Positions 17,657 through 29,331 are shown, counted from the stretch's first letter. The stretch is DNA of 64,000 nucleotides from Ralstonia pickettii DTP0602 (GCA_000471925.1 CP006667.1:4154001-4218000); one strand, 5' to 3'. Numbers and translations are program-made. The notes: a model not told the origin generated them from the letters alone.

Positions 17657-19888
17657 TTACTTGCGCGGGTCAGGCGCGTGGGGCGGCGCGGCGGTGGCCG
17701 GTGCGCCGTGCGCGGACGAATCCGGCGCATCGCCGCTGCCACCCGAGGCGCGGCCGATATCGTCCCGCAGTGCGGTGAATTCCTTCTCGAAATCCATGGT
17801 GCGCCGCTGGGTCGACATTGCCATCAGCACGTGGCTGCCCGGCTCCGTGACGTCGCCTTCGGCGGGCTTGTCCTTGATCCAGACCCAGACGCGGCGCTCG
17901 CGGATATAGAACATCGCGAACACGCCCAGCACCAGCAGCAAGCACCCAAGATACACGATGTTCTTGCCCGGCGCACGGGTCATCTGGAACACGCTGGCCT
18001 TGATCTCCTTGAAGTCATCAAGCTGCAGGAACACCGGCGCGCCGTAGAAGAAACTGTCCGACAGCGCGTTGATCGCCTGCTGCAGGAAGGTGCCGCTCTG
18101 TGCGCTGTTGGCCACCACCGGCACCTTGTCCTGCGCGCGCGCCAGCTGCCACAGCTCCCACATCGAGCCGTTCAGGATCTTCAGCAGCACGTCGGCCGCT
18201 TTCTGCTGCTCAGCCGGCGGCACGGACTTTTCCAGGAACGCGGCGATCGCGGTGAAGCCGCCCGGCGGCGAGTCAGGCGTGGGCCGCACGGCGCCGGCGA
18301 ACAGGTCGAGCGCGCGCAGCGCGCTTTCGGCCAGTTGGCGGCGCAGGTCGGCTTTGTCGTCGCCAGGCATCGACGCCAGCGCGAAGCGGCGCGCCGCCTC
18401 GCCGCGCAGGCCGCGGTCCTGCAGCGCGGCGCGCAGCCGCATCCAGTCGGCCACGCTGCCCTGGTCGTCGGCCGGGATGCGCAGGTAGCGGAACTGTTCG
18501 CTGGGCGATTCACGCATGCCGGCCAGGAACACCGACTGGCCGTCCATCTGCACCGGCACCATGTAGTTGTTGAATTCGCGCGCCTGGCCGTTGCGGTCGC
18601 GCAGCTTGTATTGCACCGAAGGACCGACGTTGCGCAGCGTCTTGGCGCGGTCGGTGCTGGCGGCGGCGCCGAGGTGTTTTTCCAGCGTGTCGTTGAACGA
18701 CTTGCGTGCCACCCCGCGCGCATCGGGCTTGCCCGAGGCATCGGTGACGTTCTCGATATTCATCAGCCGGAAATCGCTGAACTCGACCGTCATGCCTTCG
18801 CTGTCCGCGCTGGTGCCCGTGCCCGCCAGCGGCTTGTTGCCGCCCACCGCGCCGTCGATGGCGAAGGTGGCGTGGCCGCTCCCCTGCATCGGGTAGCCGA
18901 CGAACTTAAGGCGCGAGCCGCCGTCCTCGAAACTGGACTGGTAGATGGCGATGCCGTCGACGATCAGCGGCTCGTTGACCTTGATGGTGGCCTCGGTCTG
19001 CTTGCCGGTGGCGCGGTCGGTCACGATCACGTCCGAGGCGAACAGCTTGGGCATGCCGGTCTCGTAGAAGTCGATCTTGAACTTCTTGAGCGTGAGGGCA
19101 AACGGCAGGTCCTGCACCAGCGCGCCGTCCGAGATATTCAGGATGGCGGTGGACACGGTGGCGCCCTCGGGCACGAAGGCGTTGCCGCGAAAACCCGGGT
19201 TGCTGGCCGGCAGCCGGTGCTGAGGCGGGATCTCGCTGATTACGGCGTTGCCCCTGATCGTCGTCTTGCCGCCGAACCACATCTGCGCGCGGATCAGCAT
19301 GTCGCCGTCCAGCAGGCCGCCGATGCAGATCACCACGATGGCCGTGTGCGCCAGGATATAGCCGGCCTTGTTGGCGGCGCCGGCCTTGGCAGCCAGCAGC
19401 GTGGCGCCGTCATGCTCGACCGCCTTGAGGCGGTAGCCGCGGTTGCGCAGCAGCGCCGACAGCCGGGTCACCGCCTCGGCGCGCGGGCGCGCGCCGTCGA
19501 ACTCGCCGCGGTGATGGAAGGCGCGCAGGCTGCGCTCGCGCACATGGTCCTTCCAGGAACGCATGTCGGCCACCATCTTGGGCGCGTTTCGCACCAGGCA
19601 GAGCGAGGTCGATGTCACCAGGAAGGCCAGGATCAGCAGGAACCACCAGGAGCCATAGACCTTCTGCAGCGACAGCGCGTGGAAAATATCGGCCCAGAAC
19701 GGCCCGAACTGGTTGACGTAGTTGGAATACGGCTCGTTCTGCTTGAGCACGGTGCCGACCACGCTGGCGATGGCGATCACGGTCAGCAGCGCGATCGCGA
19801 AGCGCATCGAGGACAACAATTCGACCGCGTCGCGCAGCACGCGGTGAGAGGTCTTCAGGTGCAGCCCTGAAGTGGAGGCGGTCGACAT
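17657..19888 (-). CDS. resB: cytochrome c biogenesis protein ResB
   Basis: ResB (Ccs1) is the apocytochrome-binding partner of the system II synthetase. The 743 residues start with MRFAIALLTVIAIASVVGTVLKQ, a hallmark first membrane helix. Two further N-terminal helices follow, then a very large periplasmic domain (about 200-640) and a final helix (KNIVYLGCLLLVLGVFAMFYI) with a cytoplasmic Pro/Ala-rich tail. It forms an operon with ccsB. The di-haem cytochrome gene just upstream is a natural substrate of the pair. Confidence 0.93.
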   Translation of the reverse strand: MSTASTSGLHLKTSHRVLRDAVELLSSMRFAIALLTVIAIASVVGTVLKQNEPYSNYVNQFGPFWADIFHALSLQKVYGSWWFLLILAFLVTSTSLCLVRNAPKMVADMRSWKDHVRERSLRAFHHRGEFDGARPRAEAVTRLSALLRNRGYRLKAVEHDGATLLAAKAGAANKAGYILAHTAIVVICIGGLLDGDMLIRAQMWFGGKTTIRGNAVISEIPPQHRLPASNPGFRGNAFVPEGATVSTAILNISDGALVQDLPFALTLKKFKIDFYETGMPKLFASDVIVTDRATGKQTEATIKVNEPLIVDGIAIYQSSFEDGGSRLKFVGYPMQGSGHATFAIDGAVGGNKPLAGTGTSADSEGMTVEFSDFRLMNIENVTDASGKPDARGVARKSFNDTLEKHLGAAASTDRAKTLRNVGPSVQYKLRDRNGQAREFNNYMVPVQMDGQSVFLAGMRESPSEQFRYLRIPADDQGSVADWMRLRAALQDRGLRGEAARRFALASMPGDDKADLRRQLAESALRALDLFAGAVRPTPDSPPGGFTAIAAFLEKSVPPAEQQKAADVLLKILNGSMWELWQLARAQDKVPVVANSAQSGTFLQQAINALSDSFFYGAPVFLQLDDFKEIKASVFQMTRAPGKNIVYLGCLLLVLGVFAMFYIRERRVWVWIKDKPAEGDVTEPGSHVLMAMSTQRRTMDFEKEFTALRDDIGRASGGSGDAPDSSAHGAPATAAPPHAPDPRK

Positions 19889-19924
19889 GTGAAGGGAAAC
19901 CTAAAACAAGCCTGCAGCTATGAA

Positions 19925-19967
19925 ATAAAAAAGGGCGGACATGCTTGAACAAGCAGGCCACCCTTTT
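19925..19967 (-). terminator. Rho-independent terminator after the cytochrome c gene
   Basis: On the minus strand a long hairpin (arms AAAAGGGTGGCCTGCTTG and CAAGCATGTCCGCCCTTTT, few mismatches) is followed by a T-rich run. It separates the cytochrome gene from resB. Confidence 0.85.
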
Positions 19968-20060
19968 CGATTGTGACGGTCGCGTTCGGTTGCATGCCGG
20001 GGCATGCCAACCAGGGCGCCGGCGCCTGGCGGCGCCAGCGGGAGTCGTCAGCCGTAGTCC

Positions 20061-20720
20061 TTAGCGGACCCCGGCGACGTAGTCCGCCACCGCCTTGATC
20101 TCGGCATCCGACATCTTGGCGGCGATAGTCGTCATGACCGGGTTGTTCTTGCGGGTGCCCTGGCGGAACGCCACCAGTTGTGCCTCGGTATATTCCGACC
20201 ACTGGCCGGCGATACGCGGGTACTGGGCCGGGATGCCGGCGCCGGTGGGGCCGTGGCAGGCAGCACAGGCGGGCACGCCCTTGGCCGCGATGCCGCCACG
20301 GTAGATCTTCTGGCCGGCTTCGATGGTGTCCTTGTTCTTGGCAGTGGCCGGCTTGAGCGACTGCTTGGCCAGGTAGGCGCCGATGTTCCGCATTTCCTCG
20401 TCGGACAGAACGGACGCCATCGGCACCATGATCGCGTTGTTGCGCGCCTTGGACTTGAAGTCAGCCAACTGCTTGTGGACGTACTCAGGATGCTGGGCGG
20501 CCAGCTTGGGGTTGGCAGCGGCAGCGCTGTTGCCGGCGGCGCCGTGGCAGCTCAGGCAGGCGGGCACATTGCGATCAGGGGCACCTTGCGTGTACAGCGT
20601 TTCACCCTTGGCTGGGTCAGCCTTCGCGGCGGCCTGCTCGGCGGCAGATGCCAGTCCGGAAAGGGCGGCGGCAGGAACGGCCAGAGCCAGGACACCCAGA
20701 ATCTTCGCAATGCGGTTCAT
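20061..20720 (-). CDS. di-haem cytochrome c (c4-like)
   Basis: A periplasmic electron carrier of 219 residues with a signal peptide (about 1-26, ending ASA) and two class I cytochrome domains. Haem sites are CLSCH in the first half and CAACH in the second. Likely Met ligands lie in IMVPMASVLSDEEM and NPVMTTIAAKMSD. The ATG at 20720 has AGAAGG upstream. Earlier in-frame codons lack a signal peptide. This layout matches cytochrome c4, which feeds terminal oxidases. Proximity to resB-ccsB fits its need for haem attachment. Confidence 0.9.
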   Translation of the reverse strand: MNRIAKILGVLALAVPAAALSGLASAAEQAAAKADPAKGETLYTQGAPDRNVPACLSCHGAAGNSAAAANPKLAAQHPEYVHKQLADFKSKARNNAIMVPMASVLSDEEMRNIGAYLAKQSLKPATAKNKDTIEAGQKIYRGGIAAKGVPACAACHGPTGAGIPAQYPRIAGQWSEYTEAQLVAFRQGTRKNNPVMTTIAAKMSDAEIKAVADYVAGVR

Positions 20721-21242
20721 TCGCACACCTTCTCTGAATTGTTTTGGATACCGTAATGCGTGCCGGCCGGCGTTCTGCTGGCGGTGAGGACGCGCCGGTG
20801 CAGAAGCCTGACATCGTGGCGTGGCGCGCGGCTGGCCTGTCCCCCGACCGATCCGCGACGTCACCGCCGGCGGCAGACCCCGCCGCCCGGCCCCGCACCG
20901 GATCCGCTGCGGCAACGCCGCTACGCGCAATACGGAAACAAGGCACTACCCACGATGGAACGACACACTAGGCTTCCCGCCCGGACAACGGCAGCCGAGG
21001 CACGCAGCCAGGGATGCCACGCGTCACCCGCTCAGGAGACCGTAAACCGGCGTATTGTACAATAAGATATGTGCCGGATTGATGCCTTGCGCCCCGCTGA
21101 GCCCCGATGAACTTCCTCCGGGCTGCGCCAGATCAACCCCCGGACGGCGGCCATGGCCGTCTGCCATCCCACCCTGGCGGGACCCCGGCCACCGCACGCG
21201 CCATGCGCGCCGCCGCGGCGCCCCGCCCCACCGCTCGAGCGC
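20721..21242. other. intergenic region between cytochrome c gene and engB
   Basis: This 522-base divergent region has no convincing gene. TACAAT at 21058-21063 (plus strand), preceded by CGTAT, could be a -10 box for engB with a poor -35. Frames open here are proline/arginine-rich and look non-coding. Confidence 0.4.
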
Positions 21243-21992
21243 ATGTCCCTCCTTCACCAGGCCCGCTTTTTCATCACCGTCAATCACCTGCGCGACCTGC
21301 CTGCCACGGCCGTGCCGGAGGTGGCGTTCGCCGGCCGCTCCAACGCCGGCAAGTCCACTGCCATCAACATCCTGTGCAATCAGAAAAGGCTGGCGTTCTC
21401 GTCGCGCACGCCCGGGCGCACGCAGCACATCAACTACTTTTCGGTGGCGCCGGTGAAGGCGCCCGATCCGCTCGCCTTCCTGGTTGACCTGCCCGGCTAC
21501 GGCTATGCGGAAGTGTCAGGCTCGGCCAAGTACCACTGGCAGGGCCTGCTGAGCGACTACGTGCAGAGCCGGCCGCAGTTGTCGGGCCTGATCCTGATGA
21601 TGGATGCGCGCCGCCCGTTCACCGATCTCGATTGCCAGATGGTGGAGTGGTTCCTGCCGACGGGACGGCCTATCCATGTGCTGCTGACCAAGGCCGACAA
21701 GCTGACCAACAGCGACAACGCCAAGGCGCTGCGCGAGACGCGCAAGATGCTGCAAGGCTATGCGGAGCAACTGGAAACGCCGGTGCCGCTGACGGCGCAG
21801 CTGTTCTCCAGCCTGAAGCGACGCGGCATCGAAGAAGCTCAGGGTGTGATCGCGGGTTGGCTGAACCTGCCGGAAGCGCAGAAGGCCGCGGAGAAGGGAG
21901 CGGAGAAAGGCGCGCAGAAGGCTGCACAGCAGGGCGAAGCTTCCGCACCATCCGAAAAGCCCGAGCCGCCCGCCGCTGATCCCGCGGCGTGA
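21243..21992 (+). CDS. engB: ribosome biogenesis GTPase EngB (YsxC/YihA)
   Basis: An essential small GTPase assisting late large-subunit assembly. The G motifs are clear: G1 [11 protein letters not shown]2 [10 protein letters not shown]3 DLPGYGYAE and G4 LTKADKL. The start at 21243 ([12 protein letters not shown]) matches the usual family beginning. An in-frame ATG at 21153 would add 30 Pro/Arg-rich residues and cannot be excluded. The product is 249 residues, with an Ala/Lys/Glu-rich low-complexity tail after the GTPase domain. Confidence 0.92.
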   Translation: MSLLHQARFFITVNHLRDLPATAVPEVAFAGRSNAGKSTAINILCNQKRLAFSSRTPGRTQHINYFSVAPVKAPDPLAFLVDLPGYGYAEVSGSAKYHWQGLLSDYVQSRPQLSGLILMMDARRPFTDLDCQMVEWFLPTGRPIHVLLTKADKLTNSDNAKALRETRKMLQGYAEQLETPVPLTAQLFSSLKRRGIEEAQGVIAGWLNLPEAQKAAEKGAEKGAQKAAQQGEASAPSEKPEPPAADPAA

Positions 21993-23315
<1,323 letters not shown>

Positions 23316-23325
23316 TCTCGCGCCT

Positions 23326-24540
23326 ATGGAACTGCTCGGCTTCTCGGCCAGCCAGGTACATCGGCTCGCCTCGCTCACCGAGGCGGCCAGCTTCCTCGGC
23401 GGCAATGCCGCCTCGCTCTTCGTCTGGGCGGATTTCTCCACCGAGGAAGTCACCGCCGCCCCCGATGCCTGGCGCGAGAGCGTGCGGCAGCTTGCCGGCG
23501 CACCGATCCTGGACCTGCACCTGGCCGACGCCACCAATGCTGCGCATCCGTCGTATTTCGACACGACCATTGCGTATGACATGGTGATCTTCCGCAAACT
23601 CACCTTCGAGACCAGCCGCGCGATCGCTGAGGCGGAGCCGCAGGAGGCTGCGCCCGCGGGCGGCCCCAAGTCAAAGGCTGACGGCGCGCCGCGGCCCAGG
23701 CGTCATCCGCCCGGCTTCCTGCCCGCGCTCGCCAGGATCGACACCCAGCCGGTCACGTTCTTCGTCTTCGACACGGTGCTGGTGACGGTGCGCTCCGGGC
23801 CCTCGCGCACCGTCGACCAAGTGCGCCAGCGCCTGCTCGAGCTGTGCCAGGCGCCGCGCCCGCAGGCCGCGCCCGCGCGCGGTAACGGCCAGCCGCTGTT
23901 GCACGGCGTGCGCCCGCCGAGCCGGCCCGAGGACCTGATGCTGCGCCTGCTCAATGCGATGGTCGACCGCTACCTGGAGCTGCGCGCGCCACTGACGCGC
24001 CAGCTCGACCGCTGGCAGCGTGCGCTGCTCAATTCGCGCCGCAGCTTTTCCAGTTGGGAAGGATTGCTGGATGCCCGCATCCAGCTGCGCAAGCTCGAGC
24101 ACCTGAGCGAGGAGCAGCGCGATGCGCTGCAGGAATTCCGCGACAGCCTGCTCGACAACCGCTACAGCAGCGACCAGCCAGGCGCGCCGGCCAATGCGCC
24201 GGGGCGCGACGAAGTACTGCTGGTGCGCATCAACGACGTGATGGAGCATATCCAGCGCGTGCTGGCGCATGCCAGGCGGCTGGAGGATTCGATCGAGTCG
24301 GCGGTGCAGATCCACTTCTCGGCGGTGGCACACCGGACCAACCGCACCATGCGCACGCTGACGCTGATCACGGCGCTGTTCATGCCGCTGACGCTGATCA
24401 CCGGCATCTTCGGCATGAACTTCGACCGCATGCCGTGGCTGCGCGAGCCGCAAGGGTTCTGGTGGTCGATCGGCCTGATGGGAGCAGTGGCGGTGGTGCT
24501 GGCCGCGCTGTGGGGGCTGGGGCGGCAGATCGAGCGCTAG
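23326..24540 (+). CDS. CorA-family divalent metal ion transporter
   Basis: The 404 residues have a long cytoplasmic N-terminal domain with coiled-coil character at about 205-330, then two C-terminal membrane helices. The selectivity motif GMN ends the first helix (LITGIFGMNFDRMPWL). The start follows hemB by 10 bases, so the two may share a transcript. A low-complexity loop (about 100-130) separates parts of the soluble domain. Magnesium, cobalt/nickel or zinc (ZntB-like) transport cannot be told apart from sequence alone. Confidence 0.9.
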   Translation: MELLGFSASQVHRLASLTEAASFLGGNAASLFVWADFSTEEVTAAPDAWRESVRQLAGAPILDLHLADATNAAHPSYFDTTIAYDMVIFRKLTFETSRAIAEAEPQEAAPAGGPKSKADGAPRPRRHPPGFLPALARIDTQPVTFFVFDTVLVTVRSGPSRTVDQVRQRLLELCQAPRPQAAPARGNGQPLLHGVRPPSRPEDLMLRLLNAMVDRYLELRAPLTRQLDRWQRALLNSRRSFSSWEGLLDARIQLRKLEHLSEEQRDALQEFRDSLLDNRYSSDQPGAPANAPGRDEVLLVRINDVMEHIQRVLAHARRLEDSIESAVQIHFSAVAHRTNRTMRTLTLITALFMPLTLITGIFGMNFDRMPWLREPQGFWWSIGLMGAVAVVLAALWGLGRQIER

Positions 24541-24564
24541 CGCGCCCGCAGCCGCAGGTACGCC

Positions 24565-26472
24565 TCAGGTACTGGTGCGCGTGCCGAACGCCCGTTCCAG
24601 GCTTTCCAGGAAGCGGTTGGCCGACTGGTAGCCGATCACGCGCACGGGCCGCTCGCGGCCGTCCGCGCCAAACAGGATGATGCCGGGCGGCCCGAACAGG
24701 CCGAAGCGCTTGAGCAGCGCCTTGTCGTCGGCATTGTTGGCGGTCACGTCGGCCTGCAGCAGCACGATCTCCGACAGCCGCGCGCGCACGCGCGGATCGA
24801 CGAAGGTGAGGCGCTCCATCTCCTTGCAGCTGACACACCAGTCGGCATAGAAATCGAGCAGCACGGGCTTGCCCGCCGCGGCCGCCTGCGCCACGCGGGC
24901 GTCGAGCTCGGCCACGCTGCGCACGCGTTCGAAGCGCACGGCCTGGGCGCCGCCCCCTGCTTCTGCGCCGCTGCGCGCCACGCTCAGGTGCGACAGCGGC
25001 TGCAACGCATCGCGCCCGCCCGAGGCCACGCCGATCAGCACGATCGCCGCGGTGATCGCGAACAACACGCCCACGCCCTTGCCTACGCGCGCCAGGTTGC
25101 GCGGCTCCGGGCCCAGCCCGTCGAAGGCGCCGAGGAACACCGCCGCCACCAGCAGCAGCGCCGCCAGCAACAGCATCGTGGCCCAGGCCGGCAGCACCGG
25201 CCCCAGCATCCACAGCGCCACGCCCAGCAGCAGGAAACCGAAGAAGCGCTTGGTCACTTCCATCCACCGCCCGGCGCGCGGCAGCAGGTTGCCCGCGCCC
25301 ACGCCCACCAGCACCAGTGGCACGCCCATGCCGATCGCCATCGCGAACAGCGCCGCGCCGCCGATCACGGCATCGCGAGTCTGCGCGATATACGCCAGCG
25401 CCCCCGCCAGCGGCGCCGTGACGCATGGCCCGACGATCAGCGCCGAGATCGCACCCATCGCCGCCGCACCCGCCACCTGGCCGCCCTGGCGGCGGTTGGA
25501 GGATTCGGTCAGCCGGGTCTGCCAGCGCTGCGGCAGTTGCAGCTCATACAGCCCGAACATCGACAGCGACAGCGCCACCATCAGCGCCGCAAACACGCCC
25601 AGCACCCAGGGCGTCTGCAGCGCGGCCGACAGGCCCTCACCGAGCAGCCCGGCGGCCACGCCGACGGCGGTGTAGACCACGGCCATGCCCAGCACGTAGG
25701 CCAGCGACACCAATAGCGCGCGACCGCGGGTGACGTGCTCGCCCACCACGATCGACGACAGGATCGGCACCATCGGCAGCACGCATGGCGTGAAGGTCAG
25801 CAACAGGCCCAGGCCGAAGAAAAGCGCCGCGATCACGCCCAGGTTGCGGCTCGCCAGCGCACCAGCGATGCGGTCGCTGTCGTCGGCGCGCAGCCCCGCC
25901 GGTGCGGCTGGCGTGGCAGGCGCCGGAGCCGGCGCGACCGTGGGCGCATCGGAGCTGCGGCGCTTGCCGAACAGGTCGGACAGGCCACCGCCGCCGACCT
26001 TGTACACGCTCTCCATCGGCGGGTAGCACAGGCCCTTGTCGGCGCAGCCCTGCGAGGTGACCGTCAGCGACCACTTGCCGTCGGCCGGGGCAGATTCGAC
26101 CGGCACGCGGATGACGACGCTGTCGCGGTACGTCTCCATCTCCTTGCCGAAGGTGTCGTCGAACTTGACCTTGCCGTGCGGGTAGGCCGGCGTGCCCAGC
26201 TTCACACTGGCAGGTTGCGCGGCGAAGGCGAAGCGCTCGCGGTACATGTAGTAGCCGGGCGCGACCTCGAAGCGCACCTCCACGGTCTTGTCGTCGAGCT
26301 GGCTTGCGGCGAAGCGGAAGGCCTGCTCCGGCGGCAGGAAGTCGTCTTCCGTGGCGGCATGCGCCGTACCTGCCAGGCACAACCAGGCCAATGCCACCAG
26401 CAAGGCTGCGGCAATATGCCGCGCCCAGTTCCGACCGCCTGCTCGCTCCGGAAGTGCCAAACCGATGTTCAT
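24565..26472 (-). CDS. dsbD: thiol:disulfide interchange protein DsbD
   Basis: DsbD carries reducing power from cytoplasmic thioredoxin to periplasmic DsbC and CcmG-like proteins. The 635 residues comprise a signal peptide (ending AHA), the alpha domain with its cysteine pair in GCADKGLCYPP, eight membrane helices with the redox cysteines in FTPCVLPMVPIL and GPCVTAPLAGAL, and a C-terminal thioredoxin-like domain with WCVSC (about 544-548). All six functional cysteines are present. It lies 71 bases after cutA, the common cutA-dsbD order. Confidence 0.95.
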   Translation of the reverse strand: MNIGLALPERAGGRNWARHIAAALLVALAWLCLAGTAHAATEDDFLPPEQAFRFAASQLDDKTVEVRFEVAPGYYMYRERFAFAAQPASVKLGTPAYPHGKVKFDDTFGKEMETYRDSVVIRVPVESAPADGKWSLTVTSQGCADKGLCYPPMESVYKVGGGGLSDLFGKRRSSDAPTVAPAPAPATPAAPAGLRADDSDRIAGALASRNLGVIAALFFGLGLLLTFTPCVLPMVPILSSIVVGEHVTRGRALLVSLAYVLGMAVVYTAVGVAAGLLGEGLSAALQTPWVLGVFAALMVALSLSMFGLYELQLPQRWQTRLTESSNRRQGGQVAGAAAMGAISALIVGPCVTAPLAGALAYIAQTRDAVIGGAALFAMAIGMGVPLVLVGVGAGNLLPRAGRWMEVTKRFFGFLLLGVALWMLGPVLPAWATMLLLAALLLVAAVFLGAFDGLGPEPRNLARVGKGVGVLFAITAAIVLIGVASGGRDALQPLSHLSVARSGAEAGGGAQAVRFERVRSVAELDARVAQAAAAGKPVLLDFYADWCVSCKEMERLTFVDPRVRARLSEIVLLQADVTANNADDKALLKRFGLFGPPGIILFGADGRERPVRVIGYQSANRFLESLERAFGTRTST

Positions 26473-26543
26473 GAAGCTGTTTCCTGTCTGTCTTGATCAG
26501 CGCACGCTGCCGTACCTACTGCTGCGCTGCGGGCGCATGGCGC

Positions 26544-26906
26544 CTATTTCGCCGGCTGGCCGGCGCTATCTGTCTCGCTCCGGACCCACTCCAGGTACGG
26601 CGCGAAACCCGCCACAACGGGCCAGGCGATGATTTCCGGCACGTCGTAGGGGTGATGTTGCCGGATCACGGCCTCCAGTGCAGCGTAGCGTGCGCGCGTG
26701 GTCTTGATCAGCAGCGGCCACTCCTGCGCGCGCTCCAGGTTGCCCTGCCACCAATACTCGGATTCCACCGGCGCCAGTCGGTTCACGCAGGCCGCTGCGC
26801 GGGCTTGCAGCACGGCCTGGGACAGGTGTGCCGCGGTCTCTGCATCGGGAGTATTGGTGATCACCACGATCACCTCGGCCGGGTCGGTATGGCTTTGCAT
26901 CGACAC
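26544..26906 (-). CDS. cutA: divalent-cation tolerance protein CutA
   Basis: CutA is a small trimeric PII-like protein linked to copper/divalent cation tolerance. The 120 residues show the family pattern VIVVITNTPDAETA, AACVNRLAPVESEYWWQGN, WPLLIKTTRARY and HPYDVPEIIAWPV. AAGGAG lies just before the start. Its true biochemical role remains debated in the literature. It sits upstream of dsbD and downstream of the rplQ terminator. Confidence 0.94.
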   Translation of the reverse strand: MSMQSHTDPAEVIVVITNTPDAETAAHLSQAVLQARAAACVNRLAPVESEYWWQGNLERAQEWPLLIKTTRARYAALEAVIRQHHPYDVPEIIAWPVVAGFAPYLEWVRSETDSAGQPAK

Positions 26907-26930
26907 TCTCCTTGCGGCGGGCGGCCGCCC

Positions 26931-26961
26931 AAAACAAAAGAGCCAGGCGGTAGCCTGGCTC
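26931..26961 (-). terminator. Rho-independent terminator after rplQ (end of alpha operon)
   Basis: A perfect 9-bp stem GAGCCAGGC/GCCTGGCTC with a 4-base loop is followed on the minus strand by TTTTGTTTT. It lies 52 bases past rplQ. Confidence 0.92.
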
Positions 26962-27012
26962 GATTGTAAAGCGGTGTGCCCGGACCCGCCGGAACGGCGG
27001 GCGGAAACTACC

Positions 27013-27408
27013 TTACTCCGCGGCTTCTTCGGCCGGGGCTTCGGTGATTTCCGGACGATCCACCAGTTCGACCAGCGCCATCGGCGCGTTGTCGCCCTGA
27101 CGGAAACCGAACTTCAGGATGCGGGTGTAGCCGCCCGGACGGGTGGCGTAGCGCGGGCCCAGTTCGGTGAACAGCTTGGTGACCATGTCGCGGTCGCGCA
27201 GACGGGCGAAAGCCAGGCGGCGGTTGGCAACGGTGTCCTTCTTGGCCAGCGTGATCAGCGGCTCGACGACCTTGCGCAGTTCCTTGGCCTTGGGCACGGT
27301 GGTCTTGATCAGCTCGTGCTGGAACAGCGAGTTGGACATGTTGCGCAGCATCGCGAGACGGTGCGACGAGGTGCGGTTCAGTTTCCGCAGACCATGACGG
27401 TGACGCAT
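27013..27408 (-). CDS. rplQ: 50S ribosomal protein L17
   Basis: L17 of the large subunit, 131 residues. It begins [20 protein letters not shown] as in all bacterial L17, with [19 protein letters not shown] and GGYTRILK. A short Glu/Ala-rich tail (APAEEAAE) extends the core. AAAGGA precedes the start. It is the last gene of the alpha operon, 148 bases after rpoA. Confidence 0.97.
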   Translation of the reverse strand: MRHRHGLRKLNRTSSHRLAMLRNMSNSLFQHELIKTTVPKAKELRKVVEPLITLAKKDTVANRRLAFARLRDRDMVTKLFTELGPRYATRPGGYTRILKFGFRQGDNAPMALVELVDRPEITEAPAEEAAE

Positions 27409-27556
27409 GATGATTCCTTTCAGTTAAGTGTTTGACCAGCTCTTCTATCGTCCGATGCGGCTGGACGCGGGCCGGTAGTCATACGAGCCCCGGCATGAAG
27501 CCAGGGCGGTTACCGCGGTGCGAGGCCAACATGCAAAAACCGGCCCCGCCCCACAA

Positions 27557-28537
27557 TTACTTCTCCAGACCTGCGGGCGGCCAGTTCTCGAGCTTCATGC
27601 CGAGGGTCAGGCCACGCGAGGCGAGGACTTCCTTGATCTCGTTGAGCGACTTGCGACCCAGGTTCGGGGTCTTGAGCAGTTCGTTCTCGGTACGCTGGAT
27701 CAGGTCGCCGATGTAGTAGATGTTCTCGGCCTTCAGGCAGTTGGCCGAACGCACCGTCAGTTCCAGGTCGTCGACCGGGCGCAGCAGGATCGGGTCGATC
27801 TGCGGCGTGCGGCTCGAAGCAGCTTCCGCTGCCGACTCGGTGCCTTCCAGCGCGGCGAACACGGACAGCTGGTCGACCAGGATGCGGGCCGACTGGCGGA
27901 TCGCTTCCTCGGGCGAGATCACGCCGTCGGTTTCGATGTTCATCACCAGCTTGTCCAGGTCGGTACGCTGTTCCACGCGAGCGGATTCAACCGCGTACGA
28001 CACGCGGCGCACCGGCGAGAACGAGGCGTCCAGCACGATGCGGCCGATGACCTTGCCCGACTCGTCGCCGAACTTGCGCACGTTGCCCGGCACATAGCCG
28101 CGGCCCTGCTCGACCTTGATCTGCATGTCCAGCTTGCCGCCGGCGGACAGATGGGCGATCACGTGGTTCGGGTTGATGATCTCGACGTCGTGCGGCAGCT
28201 CGATATCGGCAGCCGTGACCACGCCTTCGCCATCCTTGCGCAGCGACACCGTGACTTCGTCGCGGTTGTGCAGCTTGAACACCACGCCCTTCAGGTTGAG
28301 CAGCAGGTTGACGACGTCTTCCTGCACGCCGTCGATGGTGGAATACTCGTGGACCACCCCAGCGATCGTGACTTCGGTCGGCGCATAACCGACCATCGAC
28401 GACAGCAGCACGCGACGCAGGGCGTTACCGAGCGTATGGCCGTAGCCGCGCTCGAACGGCTCCATCACGACTTTGGCGTGATGGTCGCCCAGAGGCTCGA
28501 CGGCGATGATTTTTGGCTTGAGGAGTGCTGTTTGCAT
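27557..28537 (-). CDS. rpoA: DNA-directed RNA polymerase subunit alpha
   Basis: The alpha subunit dimerises to nucleate RNA polymerase assembly. Its C-terminal domain contacts UP elements and activators. The 326 residues show the N-terminal assembly domain ([18 protein letters not shown], about 30-47), a linker around 230-245, and the C-terminal domain with [14 protein letters not shown] and [19 protein letters not shown]. Length and motifs are normal. AAGGA lies upstream of the ATG. Confidence 0.98.
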   Translation of the reverse strand: MQTALLKPKIIAVEPLGDHHAKVVMEPFERGYGHTLGNALRRVLLSSMVGYAPTEVTIAGVVHEYSTIDGVQEDVVNLLLNLKGVVFKLHNRDEVTVSLRKDGEGVVTAADIELPHDVEIINPNHVIAHLSAGGKLDMQIKVEQGRGYVPGNVRKFGDESGKVIGRIVLDASFSPVRRVSYAVESARVEQRTDLDKLVMNIETDGVISPEEAIRQSARILVDQLSVFAALEGTESAAEAASSRTPQIDPILLRPVDDLELTVRSANCLKAENIYYIGDLIQRTENELLKTPNLGRKSLNEIKEVLASRGLTLGMKLENWPPAGLEK

Positions 28538-28624
28538 TAGGTTGTCCTTTTCAATACCCTCGGCTCGTTACACCGATAAGGCTGACGTTTGGAACCTGAA
28601 AATCCCATCGCACGATGGGCAATA

Positions 28625-28654
28625 AGCCCGACCGCGCATAGCGCGCGTCGGGCT
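28625..28654. other. hairpin between rpsD and rpoA
   Basis: The stem AGCCCGAC/GTCGGGCT plus inner CGCGC/GCGCG makes a 13-bp helix with small interruptions in the 170-base rpsD-rpoA gap. Only TTATT follows on the minus strand. It may partly attenuate or protect mRNA ends. Confidence 0.45.
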
Positions 28655-28707
28655 GAAAGAGAAGCTTTGCGGCGAACGCAAGCTCTGGGATCGTTCTGCT
28701 CGGTTGA

Positions 28708-29331
28708 TTAACGCGAGTACAGTTCGACGATCAGGCTTTCGTTGATGTCACCAGCGATATCGGCACGATCCGGCGCTTGCTTGAAGGTGCCTTCGAACTT
28801 CTTGGCATCCACAGCGACCCAGGTCGGGAAGCCCGACTGCTCGGCCAGCGACAGCGCTTCGGCGATACGGACTTGCTTCTTCGACTGCTCGCGGATGGTG
28901 ATGGTGTCGCCCGACTTGATCTGGGCCGACGGCACGTTCAGGGTCTGGCCGTTCACCAGGATCGCCTTGTGCGACACCAGCTGGCGCGCTTCAGCGCGGG
29001 TCGAGCCGAAGCCCATGCGGTACACCACGTTGTCCAGGCGCGATTCCAGCAGTTGCAGCAGGTTCTCGCCGGTGTTGCCCTTGCGGCGGTCGGCTTCGGC
29101 GAAGTAGCGACGGAACTGGCGCTCGAGCACACCGTAGATGCGCTTGACCTTCTGCTTTTCACGCAGCTGGTTGCCGTAGTCGGAAGTGCGGGCACCCGAG
29201 GTACGGCCGTGCTGGCCGGGCTTGCTGTCCAGCTTGCACTTGTCGGCGAGCGAACGGCGGGCGCTCTTCAGGAACAGGTCGGTGCCTTCACGGCGGGAAA
29301 GTTTGGCCTTCGGGCCGGTATAACGTGCCAC
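28708..29331 (-). CDS. rpsD: 30S ribosomal protein S4 (GTG start)
   Basis: S4 binds the 16S 5' domain early in assembly and, in E. coli, represses the alpha operon. The 207 residues begin [20 protein letters not shown] and contain the S4 RNA-binding domain ([26 protein letters not shown], about residues 96-121). Translation starts at GTG with AAGGAAG upstream. A terminator lies between rpsK and this gene, so rpsD-rpoA-rplQ may depend on read-through or a separate promoter. Confidence 0.97.
   Translation of the reverse strand: MARYTGPKAKLSRREGTDLFLKSARRSLADKCKLDSKPGQHGRTSGARTSDYGNQLREKQKVKRIYGVLERQFRRYFAEADRRKGNTGENLLQLLESRLDNVVYRMGFGSTRAEARQLVSHKAILVNGQTLNVPSAQIKSGDTITIREQSKKQVRIAEALSLAEQSGFPTWVAVDAKKFEGTFKQAPDRADIAGDINESLIVELYSR

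Noticed and set aside
17678..19870. A 730-codon plus-strand frame antisense to resB
   Set aside because: It is the complement of a well-supported membrane protein gene; Arg/His/Gln-rich composition marks it as a shadow.
21153..21242. 30-codon N-terminal extension of EngB
   Set aside because: Pro/Arg-rich and unlike the family start; the downstream ATG begins the conserved region. Kept as an alternative only.
28625..28654. True terminator between rpsD and rpoA
   Set aside because: The helix is strong but lacks a T-run; recorded only as an intercistronic hairpin.
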